A stretch of DNA of 64,000 nucleotides from Takakia lepidozioides (Eukaryota > Streptophyta > Takakiopsida > Takakiales > Takakiaceae). The notes under the pieces are model-generated. The model ran no database searches, was not told where the DNA came from, and saw only the letters and a program-made list of their open reading frames with translations. The stretch spans positions 75,495,053 to 75,559,052 of the forward strand of contig CM060732.1 of the NCBI GenBank assembly GCA_030704615.1, written 5' to 3'. Below, piece by piece: positions 54,341 through 64,000 of this stretch. The position numbers and the translations under genes are program-made. Position 1 is the first letter of the stretch, and each line of letters starts with the position of its first letter.

Positions 54341-55838
54341 GAACAGGTTGGTAGCGTGGGCGTCGTGAAGGTCACGCGCCACCAAACGTGAGGCGCAAGT
54401 GCAAAAGTTCAAAAGCACTGGCATGCCCACGAGGGCGGTCAGATCTGCGCATGCAATGGTTCGGTAGGCACGCGCAAATGCAGAGAGGGCCAAGGCTTCG
54501 TTGACGTATTCTCACCTACTTTTGTAATCGTGGGTCCCCCCACTGTTTGATCGAGGATAAAGCTTGCGCAGCTCTCCAGGTGTAAGTGGTGCAGGCCACA
54601 GAGAAGATGATAGGGATAAAGCGGGCACCTGAGTGGGTGTGCGGCATAGCACAGCGCCGTAACTTATCTCTTGACCCTCCGTGCATTTGCTCTCCCTTGC
54701 GATTGCATGTCTCTCCATTGCCTCCAGCGAGACCAACTTCCTGCAGGTGGGTCGCAATCAAAGGACGCGACATAAGGCCCACCACAGCGCCTGGGGATCC
54801 GTGAATTATACGAGGTCAGTTGACATGTAACAAGCCTCATCAAATGGGGCTCTCTTGCTTTGGCAAAACATAAGAGGAAGGGGAGACTAACTTAGAGAGC
54901 ATGACAGCACCACACACCACACACCAATCGGAGCCTTGGCACCGTGTAAGGTCCTTTGACCACATTTTCACCCTTGACTTCAACATGATGCGTAGTCTCT
55001 CTTTCAGTTTGACCAGATCTGACAAAGGAGAAAATATCTAGAAGGATTTGCAGTTCCCTAGCAAATGATTTTCCTGAATACCTCCCCGAAAACCTAACGG
55101 GACGGTTTGAATATCGACACAAGTGCTGATGCAACAAGAACGTGAAGGTTGAGGGCATCTACAATATCCACGCGCACCTTTACCTCTCTTTCCACCTTCT
55201 GCAGACGTTGGCTTCCATAAGCTTTACATCGTTTGAACTGCTTCCTCGAGCACTTCAGGCTGTTTAGAGTTCAACTTTCTCGATCAACTCGTTTGGCTAG
55301 ACCACAAGTTCTTAATCTCTTTCTTGAATATAACTGCCATCCAGCCACAATAGGGTTATGACCTCCTTGGACGCAAATGTGCGCAAGACTTGAAACCTCC
55401 TGTCCTCTTTCACCACGCTCTTCTTTCAGTAAGATGGCACTGGAATGGAAAAAATGGAAAGACATCGATGAACGACACTCCAGTTCGACCTTCAAGCCTA
55501 AGAAAGTAACCAAAGAAGAAGGCATTGTTGTGAAGCTAGTGAAGGAATCACCTGGTAACAAGTGACAACCTTCACAATCCAACTCCAGAGCGAAAGCTAT
55601 TAGAATGTAGGTCACAGGAGGAGCCAAGCTTACTTGAAATTTATTACCTATACAACTCTCATCACTACGTACAATGTGGAAATTTCCCGAGAGGGACCCT
55701 ATGCTTTTGAAGAAATGGGGTTTACATAACCCATTAAAGTGGATCAACCGTGCAGGTTACAACCAACCTTAGCGGCACATGTATCACTGAAAGACAGGGT
55801 GAGGTAGATAGCTGTCTTATGTGAGGGCCTACATCAGT
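54341..55838. other. 3-prime flank of the COR27-like gene
   Basis: No confident gene. Minus-strand frames at 54892-55158 and 55271-55747 are open but lack recognisable motifs. They are oriented like the upstream gene and may be its untranslated region. A short basic + frame (about 55438-55565) is also unassigned. Confidence 0.35.
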
Positions 55839-58800
55839 CTAGCGCATGCAAAACTGCTTCTGAGCTTCTGCTTCACCAGAAGGATTGACGTCACGAGGGG
55901 GTTGAGGTGGCAGTGGGGGTTTATGCAGCCGGTGCCGCATGCCCCGTACACCCCATGTCCAGGTCTTTGCCCTTGAAGATGAAAATGGAGGCTCTGGCTT
56001 CCACTCTTCAGCCTTCTCCACCTTTATTTCCCCTTTCACTTGGGCATTGATTGCTGGAGCATCTTCTTCTGCTTCAAGTCCTAGGTTGTGCTTTCCAAGC
56101 AGTGAACTACGGCCAAGAGTAGGGGCAGTGTGTGTGAAGCCATGTGGACCATCTTGCTCGTCTCTCTGCTGGTGGCCATGAAGGGAATTGCCTGCAGGCA
56201 AAGGAGAATCACACCCATCTTCTCTCAAACACTTTGTTGTAGCTGCAGCAGCAGAACTGAATGCCTCCTCAACCTGTGAAAGCTTCTCTCTCTGGATCTC
56301 CAGACCAGACTTTATGAAAAGAAGAGGGGTAGGGGCCTGGCTTGTAGTACAGGAAGACACATTGCTGTCTTTGAGGTGTGACACATGGTTTATCTCTGGC
56401 ACAGCCGAACATCCTCTCACGTCCTTGCAAGGAGCCTTTCCTAGTCTGGAAACCACCTGTGCCAAGAGCCCAGTATTTAATTGTCAAAACCATTTGCACA
56501 TTATTGTAAAAACGGAAAAAAAGAAAGCTCTCCTGTCAGTCACTTCCTGCCTTCAAAATCGCCTCCATTCCAACTTCCATTCCAATCTCTTACGCCTTTC
56601 TCTCACCTAGTAAACCCTCTTCCACCCAGTGACCCATCCACACAAAATTGCAATATGAATGCAGCTATAGCAAAACAACCATAAGAAAAACTAACAAGGA
56701 CATCAACTACTACCTGGTCCAACACACTCCTCCCTGCCAATCTCTGCTGATCTTTATCTGGGAAACTTTTCAAAGAGCCAAGGGCAGACGCACGATTGCA
56801 CTTGCTCTCAACCATCAAGTCCTCCATTAGCAATGTATCCTGGTAGTGCATAAGGACTTGCTGAGTTGGCTCAATCTTTGGGCTAATGATGGCTTGGGCC
56901 ACCTCTGCTTGTACACGCTCTTCAGCAACATACTGCTTTAGCATTTTTAAGTCCCTCCATGCAAGCTCTTGCTGTGTCACCTTGTTCCTTTTTGCAAGGA
57001 ACACATCAGCTGCCACAGTAAGCATGGACAAGGTTCATCAGCATGGAGATTCACATGCTGAGTGAAGCCTTTTGTCAGTTAACCAATGTGGGCATGTACT
57101 GTTGCCATTGCCCTGTCAAGTCTACCAAGTATCTCAACCTACTACGCTTTCAGAAGCCAACGGGTAGAACCAATGCTGCAAGTATGGAAACATCAACGTC
57201 AAAATAGAAGAAGCAAACATTTCCTATGCAGCTATCATGGACACCGTACCGTCCCTCCCTTTTCTCCTACTGTCCCTTTTTCTTTTAATTCTACACGAAC
57301 TTAATGACACAGGCACACTGTAGGAGTCAGACATGCAATGTGAGTTAAAAAGGAAAAGCACTCAAATCAGGAAGACTACCGTTGCCAAGTTCAAACTCAA
57401 CAGATCTTTTCTGTGCTGACATGGAAGTATCCTTTTTCAGGACAGCACCAACCAGCAATTTCCCATTGCTTTGCAATCGCTTCTGCCACACTCGCCGCAC
57501 CCAGTCCCTTTCTGGGGCCTCACCACCACTTTCAACCCCTTTCTGCTCAGGGTCCTCACTCTCACTGCTTTCTACATCAACTCTTATCAACCTTTCCTCC
57601 CTCCCGTCCATCCACTCCTTCCTATTTCTGTCACCCACATTGATCTGCTGAGAAGGCGCCATTACCGAACAGGGCTCCTCAACATTACCAACCACATTGC
57701 CTGGTACAGTAGGTGACATCAAACCCCCCAAGGTTGTGCTTATTGCCATCTTTGGTTTAAAGTGCTGAATCCAAGGGCTAGCGACCAGGGAAGGGGATGA
57801 GGAAAATGCTGTCTCCAGAGTCTGGGGTCTGTAGTAGGCCTTCTGCTGATAGGAGCCACATTGCAGTAGCTCAAAGAGCTGAAAAATCCAAAGGTTGCTG
57901 TCAATAATTGTACAGAAAGCAACAAACCAAAACTTCCCTCCTTTTACAGATGCGGGAAAACACTTGCTTGAACAAAACCATGAAAACAGAACATTTGGAA
58001 CTTAATGACTAGGAGTAAGTCAAGATGGGTACATTGCCCTTCAAGAGTCATTCTGAAACACTCATTTTGGCTATTCATCTAAAGCCATACTACAAACTAA
58101 AGGAAGAGTACAGGCACAAACCTCAACAGGATTTGATGTGCAGCATGCATAAGCATCTGCAAGTCGAGACTCTGCACTGTCTCGTTCATTTGGCCCTAAC
58201 TTCTCACATGCGTCCGAGGCACAGTACTCCTGCTGGTACAGACTTCTCACAAACGTGTCCTCAATGGAATTAAGATATGAGCTATGCTTGTCATCTGTCC
58301 ATGTTGTCCCCCCTGACTCACGCTTCCTTGGAATCTGCAGAATGTAGAGGAATGCCAATCAGATTCCACTGACCCATTCCATTAGCAAGTACTTGTCAAC
58401 ATTTCATTTGAATTTACCATGTGTGTTATAATAAGATGCAGACAGGTAGTTTGGAACATTTGCACTGAGCTCAACTCATGAACTCAGTTAGGCGATGCCT
58501 GTGACGCCCCCTTTCTGACTCCAACCAAGGTTCAAAGCATGGCCACTCACAGCCAGCAGCGGAGGAATCAGTCCGCAGACGACTGCAATGTCAAGGAAGA
58601 CCATGGTCTGGCTTACTTATCGTCTGGCTATGAGGACTGCCAATGCCACAGGGACTACGCCAGCTTGAGAGAGGTCCCTTTACATATTAGTAGTCTGGGT
58701 GAAGGTGAGACATATAATCCATCTCAAAGGCACAACTCTGGCTGTATAGTCTGTAATTCAGAGTATGAGGAGTTCTGCAGACATCAATGGTTTGGTAGAG

Positions 58801-59526
58801 CAACCCGTGATACTTACAGACCTAAGAGATGGAAATGCCAAGGCGACAACTACACAAACATTCTACCAAGACATTTGCTTGCGAAAGAAGGGGAAAAAAA
58901 AAGGGACGTGCACTGAAAGCACTGCTGCCATTCCGTCCAGCTCAACCTGATTGACTATCATGATACAAATTCTGAGCTTCAACGATTGGCGAAGAAGCTA
59001 CCTTGCGATTGCTAGTTTCCGACTCATCCGTGTCGAAGGCTTCCTGCTCCTTCCAGCTGTTTTCGTCTTCGTTGTCTGAGATGCAACGACCCTCTTTCAA
59101 GCCCAAGCCTTCCTGATCCTCCTTCGCGGCCGCCTCGCATGACACCATTTTAACCCCCGAGGGAGTCCTACCAAAGTGCGCCTCATCGTAGGCCGTCACA
59201 GAGTTCCCATCTGACGTGGTTAAGCTATTGAAAGATCCACCCGATTCTGCTGAGGACTCCATTTCTTCTAAACTTTCTAACCTAGAGTCCGACACGCTAC
59301 TTGTTGTTCTAGCATTTGAGGGGCAGAATGTGGCCATCGATGCCAGCATTGCAATAGACTGCTTGCGAGGGGTGCCAGAGCCGCATCCATTCCGAGCGTC
59401 CCTGACCCTGATTGACGTGTCCGTCGGTACCCTTTCCAGACTAAGGGGCCGATGCAAGCAGTGCGTCCCTTCCATTCCTCTCATTTGCACGCTGCAAACT
59501 TCTGCGCTGCTGTTGCGTGCAACCAT
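55839..59526 (-). CDS. COR27/COR28-like nuclear clock and cold regulator (five exons, 716 aa)
   Basis: Exons (minus): 59526-59002, 58334-58122, 57878-57380, 57009-56714, 56456-55839. The donors AAG/GTAGCT, GAG/GTTTGT, ACG/GTAGTC, CAG/GTAGTA and pyrimidine-rich CAG acceptors keep the codon phase throughout (0,0,1,0). Exon 2 encodes TTWTDDKHSSYLNSIEDTFV (from about residue 185) and exon 3 LFELLQCGSY (247) and SPWIQHFKP (280). These match in order the three conserved blocks of Arabidopsis COR27/COR28 (WTxEKHxxYLxSxEASFV, QFxVLxxG, PWIxHF). Those proteins are cold- and light-responsive repressors in the circadian clock and COP1/HY5 pathways and are about 240 residues. This one is three times longer, with an acidic Ser-rich N-terminus (1-175) and a long C-terminus. 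AVPEI (529-533) could be a COP1-type V-P motif, but this is speculative. Start ATG 59526. Confidence 0.75.
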
Positions 59527-60435
59527 CCCTGACCTCAGCCTTCCTCCAAAACCTGCTGTCGCTCCGGGCTACAACATGGCGCGCCCGGATGCGCGCAGCT
59601 GTGAGAAACTACCAACACATACAATTCTGCTCTCTCACCACCGCCGTTCAACTGTTTCCTCTCTCATCTTCTTCACCAAGCATACAATGCTTGAGTCCAG
59701 CAAGAACTCGTGAAGCGATTGAATGCAAGTGCGGTAGCGACCATAGTCAGCAGCCGTAATTTGCTGGGAAAGTTTTCTGGACCAAGCAGTGGACTGGAAC
59801 AAAAATAGCCCGCCAGCTAACAGAAAGATTTCCCCTTCCCATTGAAGCTGCGTCTCAAGAGGAAAAACAAAAGCATACAATGAAAGCAAGGAGCATGGAG
59901 GGACCAACAACACAACTAAATCCACGAACTTTACGTGTCGATCGTTTCAAGTCGAAGGCAACAGGAATAAAAGAAGCGGCGGCACAGCTATCTCCACACA
60001 AGTCACTTCAAAATAACCGACTCGAAGCTTGTGCGCAATACATCAAGATAAAGAAAAACAATTCAAAAAGCAATGAAAGAACAAAAAGCACGCAACACCA
60101 GCAACATTCCAGCAAAAATCCTGTTCGTGCCGAGCTGTGTGACAGGAAAGACGAGGAAGAACAGCTTCAAGAGACTGATATTTCACAGATTCTTTCCCCT
60201 TCCACATCACAGGGCGGAGTAATTAGGTACGAGGCGAGGTGGATGGCGGAGAATGCCAGTGCAGATATCGGATGTGCGGCCATAGCCCGCATCTCCGAGC
60301 AGAGTGTGAGCTGCCGCAGTCCACCATCGTCTGTGACCCGCACTCCTACCTACTGACCGCGCAGCATACCACCATCAACCGCGCAGATTCTTTATTTTCT
60401 GTTTATCTAATTCTCCGCAATTTTTAATGGAGCAG
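59527..60435 (-). promoter_or_regulatory. Upstream region of the COR27-like gene
   Basis: No other gene recognised. The + frame 59880-60356 (158 codons) is charged and low in motif content and is not accepted as a gene. An ACGTGTC word (ABRE/G-box-like core) lies at about 59934. The transcription start is unknown. Confidence 0.4.
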
Positions 60436-60720
60436 GAGTGGCGAAATTTCGCACTTTTTCGACCTCAAGAAAAAGATCGAATATTCTGTCGTAAATCCCT
60501 ATTTTCTCATGGATGAAATCGCCAAACTTCTCCAAAAAAAATATAAATCTAGGATGAATTCGCCTAATATGGATGATATACATATATGAAAGTACAGAGG
60601 AGGATGATTCTGTCCAAATTTCAGAGGATGAAAAGAAAATATGGCTATTTCCTGCAAAACTCAGTAGCCACTCCTGTTATTTTCCAAATTTGAAAAACAA
60701 ATACAGCTTACAAGGGGCAA
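60436..60720. repeat. ~290-bp dispersed repeat, copy 2
   Basis: Direct-orientation partner of 54046-54340, diverged by perhaps 20 percent by eye. It lies upstream of the COR27-like gene. No coding capacity or terminal inverted repeats were identified. Confidence 0.85.
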
Positions 60721-60825
60721 TTAATTTGAAAAACAAAATTGAAAAACAATAAATAATAATAAAACAACCCGCTAATAGATATGTCAGATTCCGCTGCGTC
60801 CTGTACCATCATGCGGCTCGCAGGG

Positions 60826-61035
60826 GCCGACCGTAGATCTGCAGATATCTGGCGATTTTGAATCATTATTTAAGATGATTTCCTGAAATTTCATTGGCCC
60901 CATAGTCGAGGGATAGGCCAGAAAGCAATGGGAAGTAAGATAAGGATCCAACGTGGGCCCAGATATTTTATAACAAACACGCGCAACAGATATTTAATGA
61001 CGATGACCTCCTCGGCCGTCGATGAACAAATATCT
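60826..61035 (-). promoter_or_regulatory. Cluster of evening-element-like words and one CRT/DRE core
   Basis: AGATATTTT (60961-60969) is the exact reverse complement of the evening element AAAATATCT. AGATATTTA (60988-60996) and AAATATCT (61028-61035) are one-base or truncated variants. GCCGAC at 60826-60831 is a CRT/DRE core, bound by CBF factors in cold response. Evening elements bind CCA1/LHY-type clock proteins, which regulate COR27/COR28 in Arabidopsis. They lie about 1.3-1.5 kb upstream of the start codon at 59526. Relevance depends on where transcription begins. Confidence 0.4.
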
Positions 61036-61143
61036 CGCAAAATCTAACGGTTTTAGAAATTCTCGAAAATTGAGTACACATCTTTTTAAATGGTGCACAA
61101 TCCGTCTTGGTTTTTGACAGCTGGTATTTGTTATTAGTTTAAA

Positions 61144-61404
61144 TTATGTGGAGGCATTGTTATGTTTTCGGGTACAGGGCGCTTCCATTTCCTTTGCCTT
61201 ACATTTGCATAACGGCGAACCATCAGTTCTGGAATCCAAGATTCCACAAAGATCTTGTTGTTCTATCCTCACAGACCTTCTACCAAATACATGGGCATCC
61301 AGAAGACGATCCAAAAGCTGTGATGCATCCTCTTCCGAGCGGCTAATGACACCCGTAACGACAACCCCATTGCTTCCTGGCAAATCATACCCATAAACAT
61401 ACAT
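61144..61404 (-). CDS. Unrecognised minus-strand exon-like frame
   Basis: Reads LYEMYVYGYDLPGSNGVVVT then VISRSEEDASQLLDRLLDAH and a Cys-rich end (LCKCKAKEMEAPC). Balanced composition suggests real or formerly real coding sequence. It follows the Cys-containing frame 61406-61798 on the same strand in a different phase, so the two could be neighbouring exons. I do not recognise the family. Confidence 0.35.
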   Translation of the reverse strand: MYVYGYDLPGSNGVVVTGVISRSEEDASQLLDRLLDAHVFGRRSVRIEQQDLCGILDSRTDGSPLCKCKAKEMEAPCTRKHNNAST

Positions 61405-61405
61405 T

Positions 61406-61798
61406 TCATAGAGTGGTATTAGCGACCATGCAACTTTCCTTTCTCTTATTGCGCTCGGTTCCGATTGTTCTTTGAGATATGACTAAACGATCTGCTCTGC
61501 AATTGAAGTCCGGCGAACTGAGTGACAAAATCTCAAAAGTTCTATAATTCCCAGGGGTGTTTTTGTCATCCATAACTGAACACCTCGTTCTCAAACGTGA
61601 ACTGGTCAAACTAAAAATCTGGTAATGCTGTGCTGATATACAAACAGAGGATTTCCCGTGAGCATTGTTTAGTGCCTTCCATCTTCTGCTGCACTCACAT
61701 GTAACTTTCTTCCTTACATTTCCCTCAATAAGAGAGAGACAAATCTTCCCACAAATTCTACATTGGAGGTGCGATTGATAAACTTGGACAAGAAACAT
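61406..61798 (-). CDS. Unrecognised exon-like frame with a C-x2-C and C-x-C pair
   Basis: Begins after a candidate acceptor (ttcttgtccaag) and reads FINRTS in one frame or VYQSHLQCRICGKICLSL in another; the latter continues to KKVTCECSRRWKALN. The paired Cys motifs could form a zinc ribbon, as in OB-fold nucleic-acid-binding proteins or the HNH tail that follows domain X in organellar maturases. It lies just downstream of the maturase-like segment on the same strand. The middle and end show no motif. Confidence 0.35.
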   Translation of the reverse strand: MFLVQVYQSHLQCRICGKICLSLIEGNVRKKVTCECSRRWKALNNAHGKSSVCISAQHYQIFSLTSSRLRTRCSVMDDKNTPGNYRTFEILSLSSPDFNCRADRLVISQRTIGTERNKRKESCMVANTTL

Positions 61799-61839
61799 CC
61801 CCTACCAGCCCATTTCATGATGAGTGGTCTGCCTCCTCT

Positions 61840-62667
61840 CTAACCCCGCCTTGATCCTTCATAAGCTTCATACAATACGTTTACCTCACTAAATCTCGGG
61901 GATCGTGCGTTGAACTTTCCAGTAGTTTTTAGAGAAGTGGGGTAGTATAGTGATGTTACCTCCTGGCCTTTGTCTGAGATCCGCAAGTTTGGACCGAATT
62001 TGTGGTAAGCAGCCCCAGCTGATCGAAGACTACGCTTTCTGGCCAAGGTTAGAGCACACGACTTTCTGTAGATGGACACCACTTTCCATAACGAGGAGCG
62101 TTTGTTCACAAAAGAGTAATAATTTACAATGCCCCGGATTACCGATGAGAAATGATCGACAATGTGCTTGTCTTCTGCGGCAGCAAACTTTGGATTGGAT
62201 GTTGCTCGGGCCAAGCCCGCAGTATTCTGTTTGGCATATCCCCGTGCCACGGCTTCCATTATTAAGTCCCTGACAGGAGCAAGTAATCGCGGCCGTGTTA
62301 TCATCAGAGGTGTGGATGGGTTGGACTCAGACACCTCATCAACATCATCATCTACCCCCATTTCTTCCTCGTCACATGCTGTGGGGCTCCTCGCTGTTTG
62401 GAGCCGATCTCCAGATCTCTGACCAGTAGAAAAATTCACACCTGCTCCTGTATGACAATTCCTTCCAGGATAAAACCAATGGCTTGGTTCTCTTAAGAAA
62501 GCCTCAACTGGTGGTTCCACCGGTACCTTCAAGGTGGGTAGCACAGCTTTGTCAATCATACAAGTTATGGAAACCTGCCTACTTCCACCCGGAGGAAAGC
62601 CGATGCTTAGTTCCGCAATTCTTCTCGATTCAGCATATGTCAATTTCTGGTAGCCAGACCTAATATT
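61840..62667 (-). CDS. Exon-like segment fusing an unknown region to a group II intron maturase domain X
   Basis: A strong acceptor (TATATATTTCAG) precedes 62667, and the frame stays open for 275 codons to 61840. The first part (NIRSGYQKLTYAESRRIAEL, then WFYPGRNCHTGAG) is unrecognised and ends in an acidic stretch (CDEEEMGVDDDVDEVSE, about 62370). From about 62310 it reads RPRLLAPVRDLIMEAVARGY, then VIRGIVNYYSFVNKRSSLWK, YRKSCALTLARKR and FGPNLRI, and finally LYYPTSLKTTGKFN. This is the order and spacing of domain X, the splicing domain of mitochondrial group II intron maturases, close to plant mitochondrial intron proteins. No reverse transcriptase domain is visible upstream. A donor (GAG/GTAACA) at 61960 would remove the last 40 codons. 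It is either a nuclear insertion of mitochondrial DNA taken into a gene, or part of a transferred maturase gene. Confidence 0.55.
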   Translation of the reverse strand, partial: NIRSGYQKLTYAESRRIAELSIGFPPGGSRQVSITCMIDKAVLPTLKVPVEPPVEAFLREPSHWFYPGRNCHTGAGVNFSTGQRSGDRLQTARSPTACDEEEMGVDDDVDEVSESNPSTPLMITRPRLLAPVRDLIMEAVARGYAKQNTAGLARATSNPKFAAAEDKHIVDHFSSVIRGIVNYYSFVNKRSSLWKVVSIYRKSCALTLARKRSLRSAGAAYHKFGPNLRISDKGQEVTSLYYPTSLKTTGKFNARSPRFSEVNVLYEAYEGSRRG

Positions 62668-62973
62668 CTGAAATATATAAATGCCCTTCAGCCTACCACC
62701 ATTGATGTCTGCCATCCAACATCTGCACACTTGGAAGCACTGTCGCCCTGCACGCACCGTCAACCCCATGCACCACACCCTCAGCTGCAAGCACAAGCTC
62801 GGGGCCATGTCACAGAAAAGAACCAATACGCCTTGCCAGCAATAGTATATGTGCAGCTTGCAAGCAACAAAATGAAACACACGCATACACGGAGGTGTTT
62901 GCACCATACTTACAACACTCCTGCTGCAAGCCGCCATCCCTCCCTCCCTCTCTCTGTGTGGGAAATCTTTCAA

Positions 62974-64000
62974 GCAGTGCTACGCTAGGTACGATGGCGC
63001 CAAATGGAATTCAAACCCTAAACCCCAGGGCACAAGGAGTGAGGTATCACTTTTGAAATGTGAACACCGTCTAACTGCCGTAGTCAATGTGGGAGGAGTG
63101 GGTTGTTTGAATACCCCTTTCCGAAGGCATCACTAGCAGTGCGAAGCAACGCGTAGCGCTAGTTATATGTGTGTTGTGAGTAGCTCAGTGATACCCTGGG
63201 TACACCAGCGTGCCTTCAAAAGATACAATGTAGATGCACAGATGAAGAAGAGTCTCTGGATAAGGGAGCTCGGAGCGATCTAGAAGTTGCACATTGCATG
63301 GTAGACCTGGTGACCAATCTAGTTTTGCACTAGCTCAATTTTCAGTATCCGCAACCCTCCCCCACCACACCTTCTCTGTTCTACATTGCATTACATAGGG
63401 GTCCATACGAAAACAGTGACAAGCCACAAACTGCTGAACAAGATGGACAGTTTACAAGCATCAATTGCTGATGTTATTGAATAGAGATGAAGCTGGGTCT
63501 TTCATTAAATTTTCATAGAGAATCAGTTCCAAGCAATGTATCTTTGGGGTTTTACATGTACACACCAGACTGTCTGAAGACAACCTAGCAATCATCGAAC
63601 TCCACATATACAAGTGAACATACATGTAACTATGCTGAAGCCTTCACTTGCATACAAGTTTGAACCTCATTTCATGCACAACTGTAAAGTTTGACACTCA
63701 CACTCGACATACACTCCCCCCTTTACATATCTAGTGTTTTTTGGTCATATTACTGGTAAACAGCATTCGGACCAGTCAACCACTATGACCTTCCAAGTGG
63801 TGAGTCAAGTCTGTGCTGTAACCCAGAGCATATGGAGTTCTGGACTGTTATCCAGGGCAACTTGTTTGCCATTCTGTGACGATGCACCAATTCAGAGGTG
63901 ACGATGAAAAGGACTAGTTTAGTCCTTTAGGGAGAGTTTGCAGGTGTGCAGGGGGCAAAATTAGGAGGGCGTCATGAAGTGCTAAAATTATACAGACTTG
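62974..64000. other. Terminal stretch, nothing recognised
   Basis: No confident coding sequence or transposon ends. It could hold upstream exons or the promoter of the minus-strand gene ending near 61.8 kb, which would continue beyond the window. Confidence 0.35.

Noticed and set aside
58539-58916. A + strand 125-codon frame (MATHSQQRRNQ start)
   Set aside because: It sits antisense in intron 1 of the COR27-like gene, and no family or splice support is visible. It is kept only as a remote possibility.
59880-60356. A + strand 158-codon frame
   Set aside because: Lys/Ser/Gln-rich, without motifs, in the probable promoter of a minus-strand gene; composition is like non-coding sequence.
1-64000. 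Possible CRISPR arrays, bacterial operons or riboswitches
   Set aside because: The sequence is eukaryotic plant nuclear DNA; the spaced repeats seen (2.7-3.1 kb, 13-15 kb) have irregular spacing and no associated cas-type genes.

Overview
The window is plant nuclear DNA. It contains GT-AG introns, a DYW-type PPR editing-factor gene, a type II membrane glycosyltransferase-like gene, a COR27/COR28-like clock/cold gene, and dense LTR, LINE, CACTA, hAT and Harbinger elements. The PPR style (intronless, near-identical tandem PPR triplets, many pseudogene fragments) and a fungal-like chromodomain Ty3/gypsy element point to a seed-free land plant with a sizeable genome (fern, lycophyte or moss). That assignment is an inference.

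Layout. 1-6 kb: small repeats, hairpins, a SWIM zinc-finger remnant and a 200-bp tandem duplication. 7.8-9.5 kb (-): an intact 580-aa O-fucosyltransferase-like membrane protein. 10.6-16.3 kb (+): a decayed PPR gene split by a three-exon gene (12362-16157, 807 aa, C2HC finger). The introns of that gene are arrays of TGTCACC, and its last exon is rich in the reverse complement GGTGACA. 18.2-21.1 kb (-): an intact 974-aa PPR-DYW gene. 22.2-24.5 kb: a Harbinger-type MITE and a hAT-type element. 26.5-28 kb: a LINE remnant.

28.0-50.8 kb is one nested transposon complex. A copia element (- strand, ends at 28018 and 50770) is split by gypsy element A (+ strand, LTRs 30351-31065 and 47049-47774). Element A is split by gypsy/chromodomain element B (- strand, LTRs 32277-32963 and 38139-38775, 5-bp duplication CAAGG). 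Its pol is also cut by a 1.1-kb CACTA element (40168-41259), and it holds about 3 kb of scrambled PPR gene fragments (43.5-46.35 kb).

51-64 kb: a second hAT-type element with a perfect 8-bp target duplication, several tandem duplications, and a five-exon gene (55839-59526, - strand, 716 aa) whose W-T-D-x-K-H-S and S-P-W-I-x-H-F blocks match COR27/COR28. A cluster of evening-element-like motifs lies about 1.4 kb upstream of it. At 61.8-62.7 kb (-) there is an open exon-like segment that fuses an unrecognised acidic N-terminal part to domain X of a mitochondrial group II intron maturase.

The intact genes do not form a pathway. The PPR-DYW protein should act in organellar C-to-U RNA editing, the membrane protein in the Golgi, and the COR27-like protein in the nucleus. 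The most unusual items are the TGTCACC/GGTGACA gene inserted in a PPR pseudogene, the maturase-domain chimera, and PPR fragments inside a gypsy element. Gene models come from reading splice sites and codon phase by eye.
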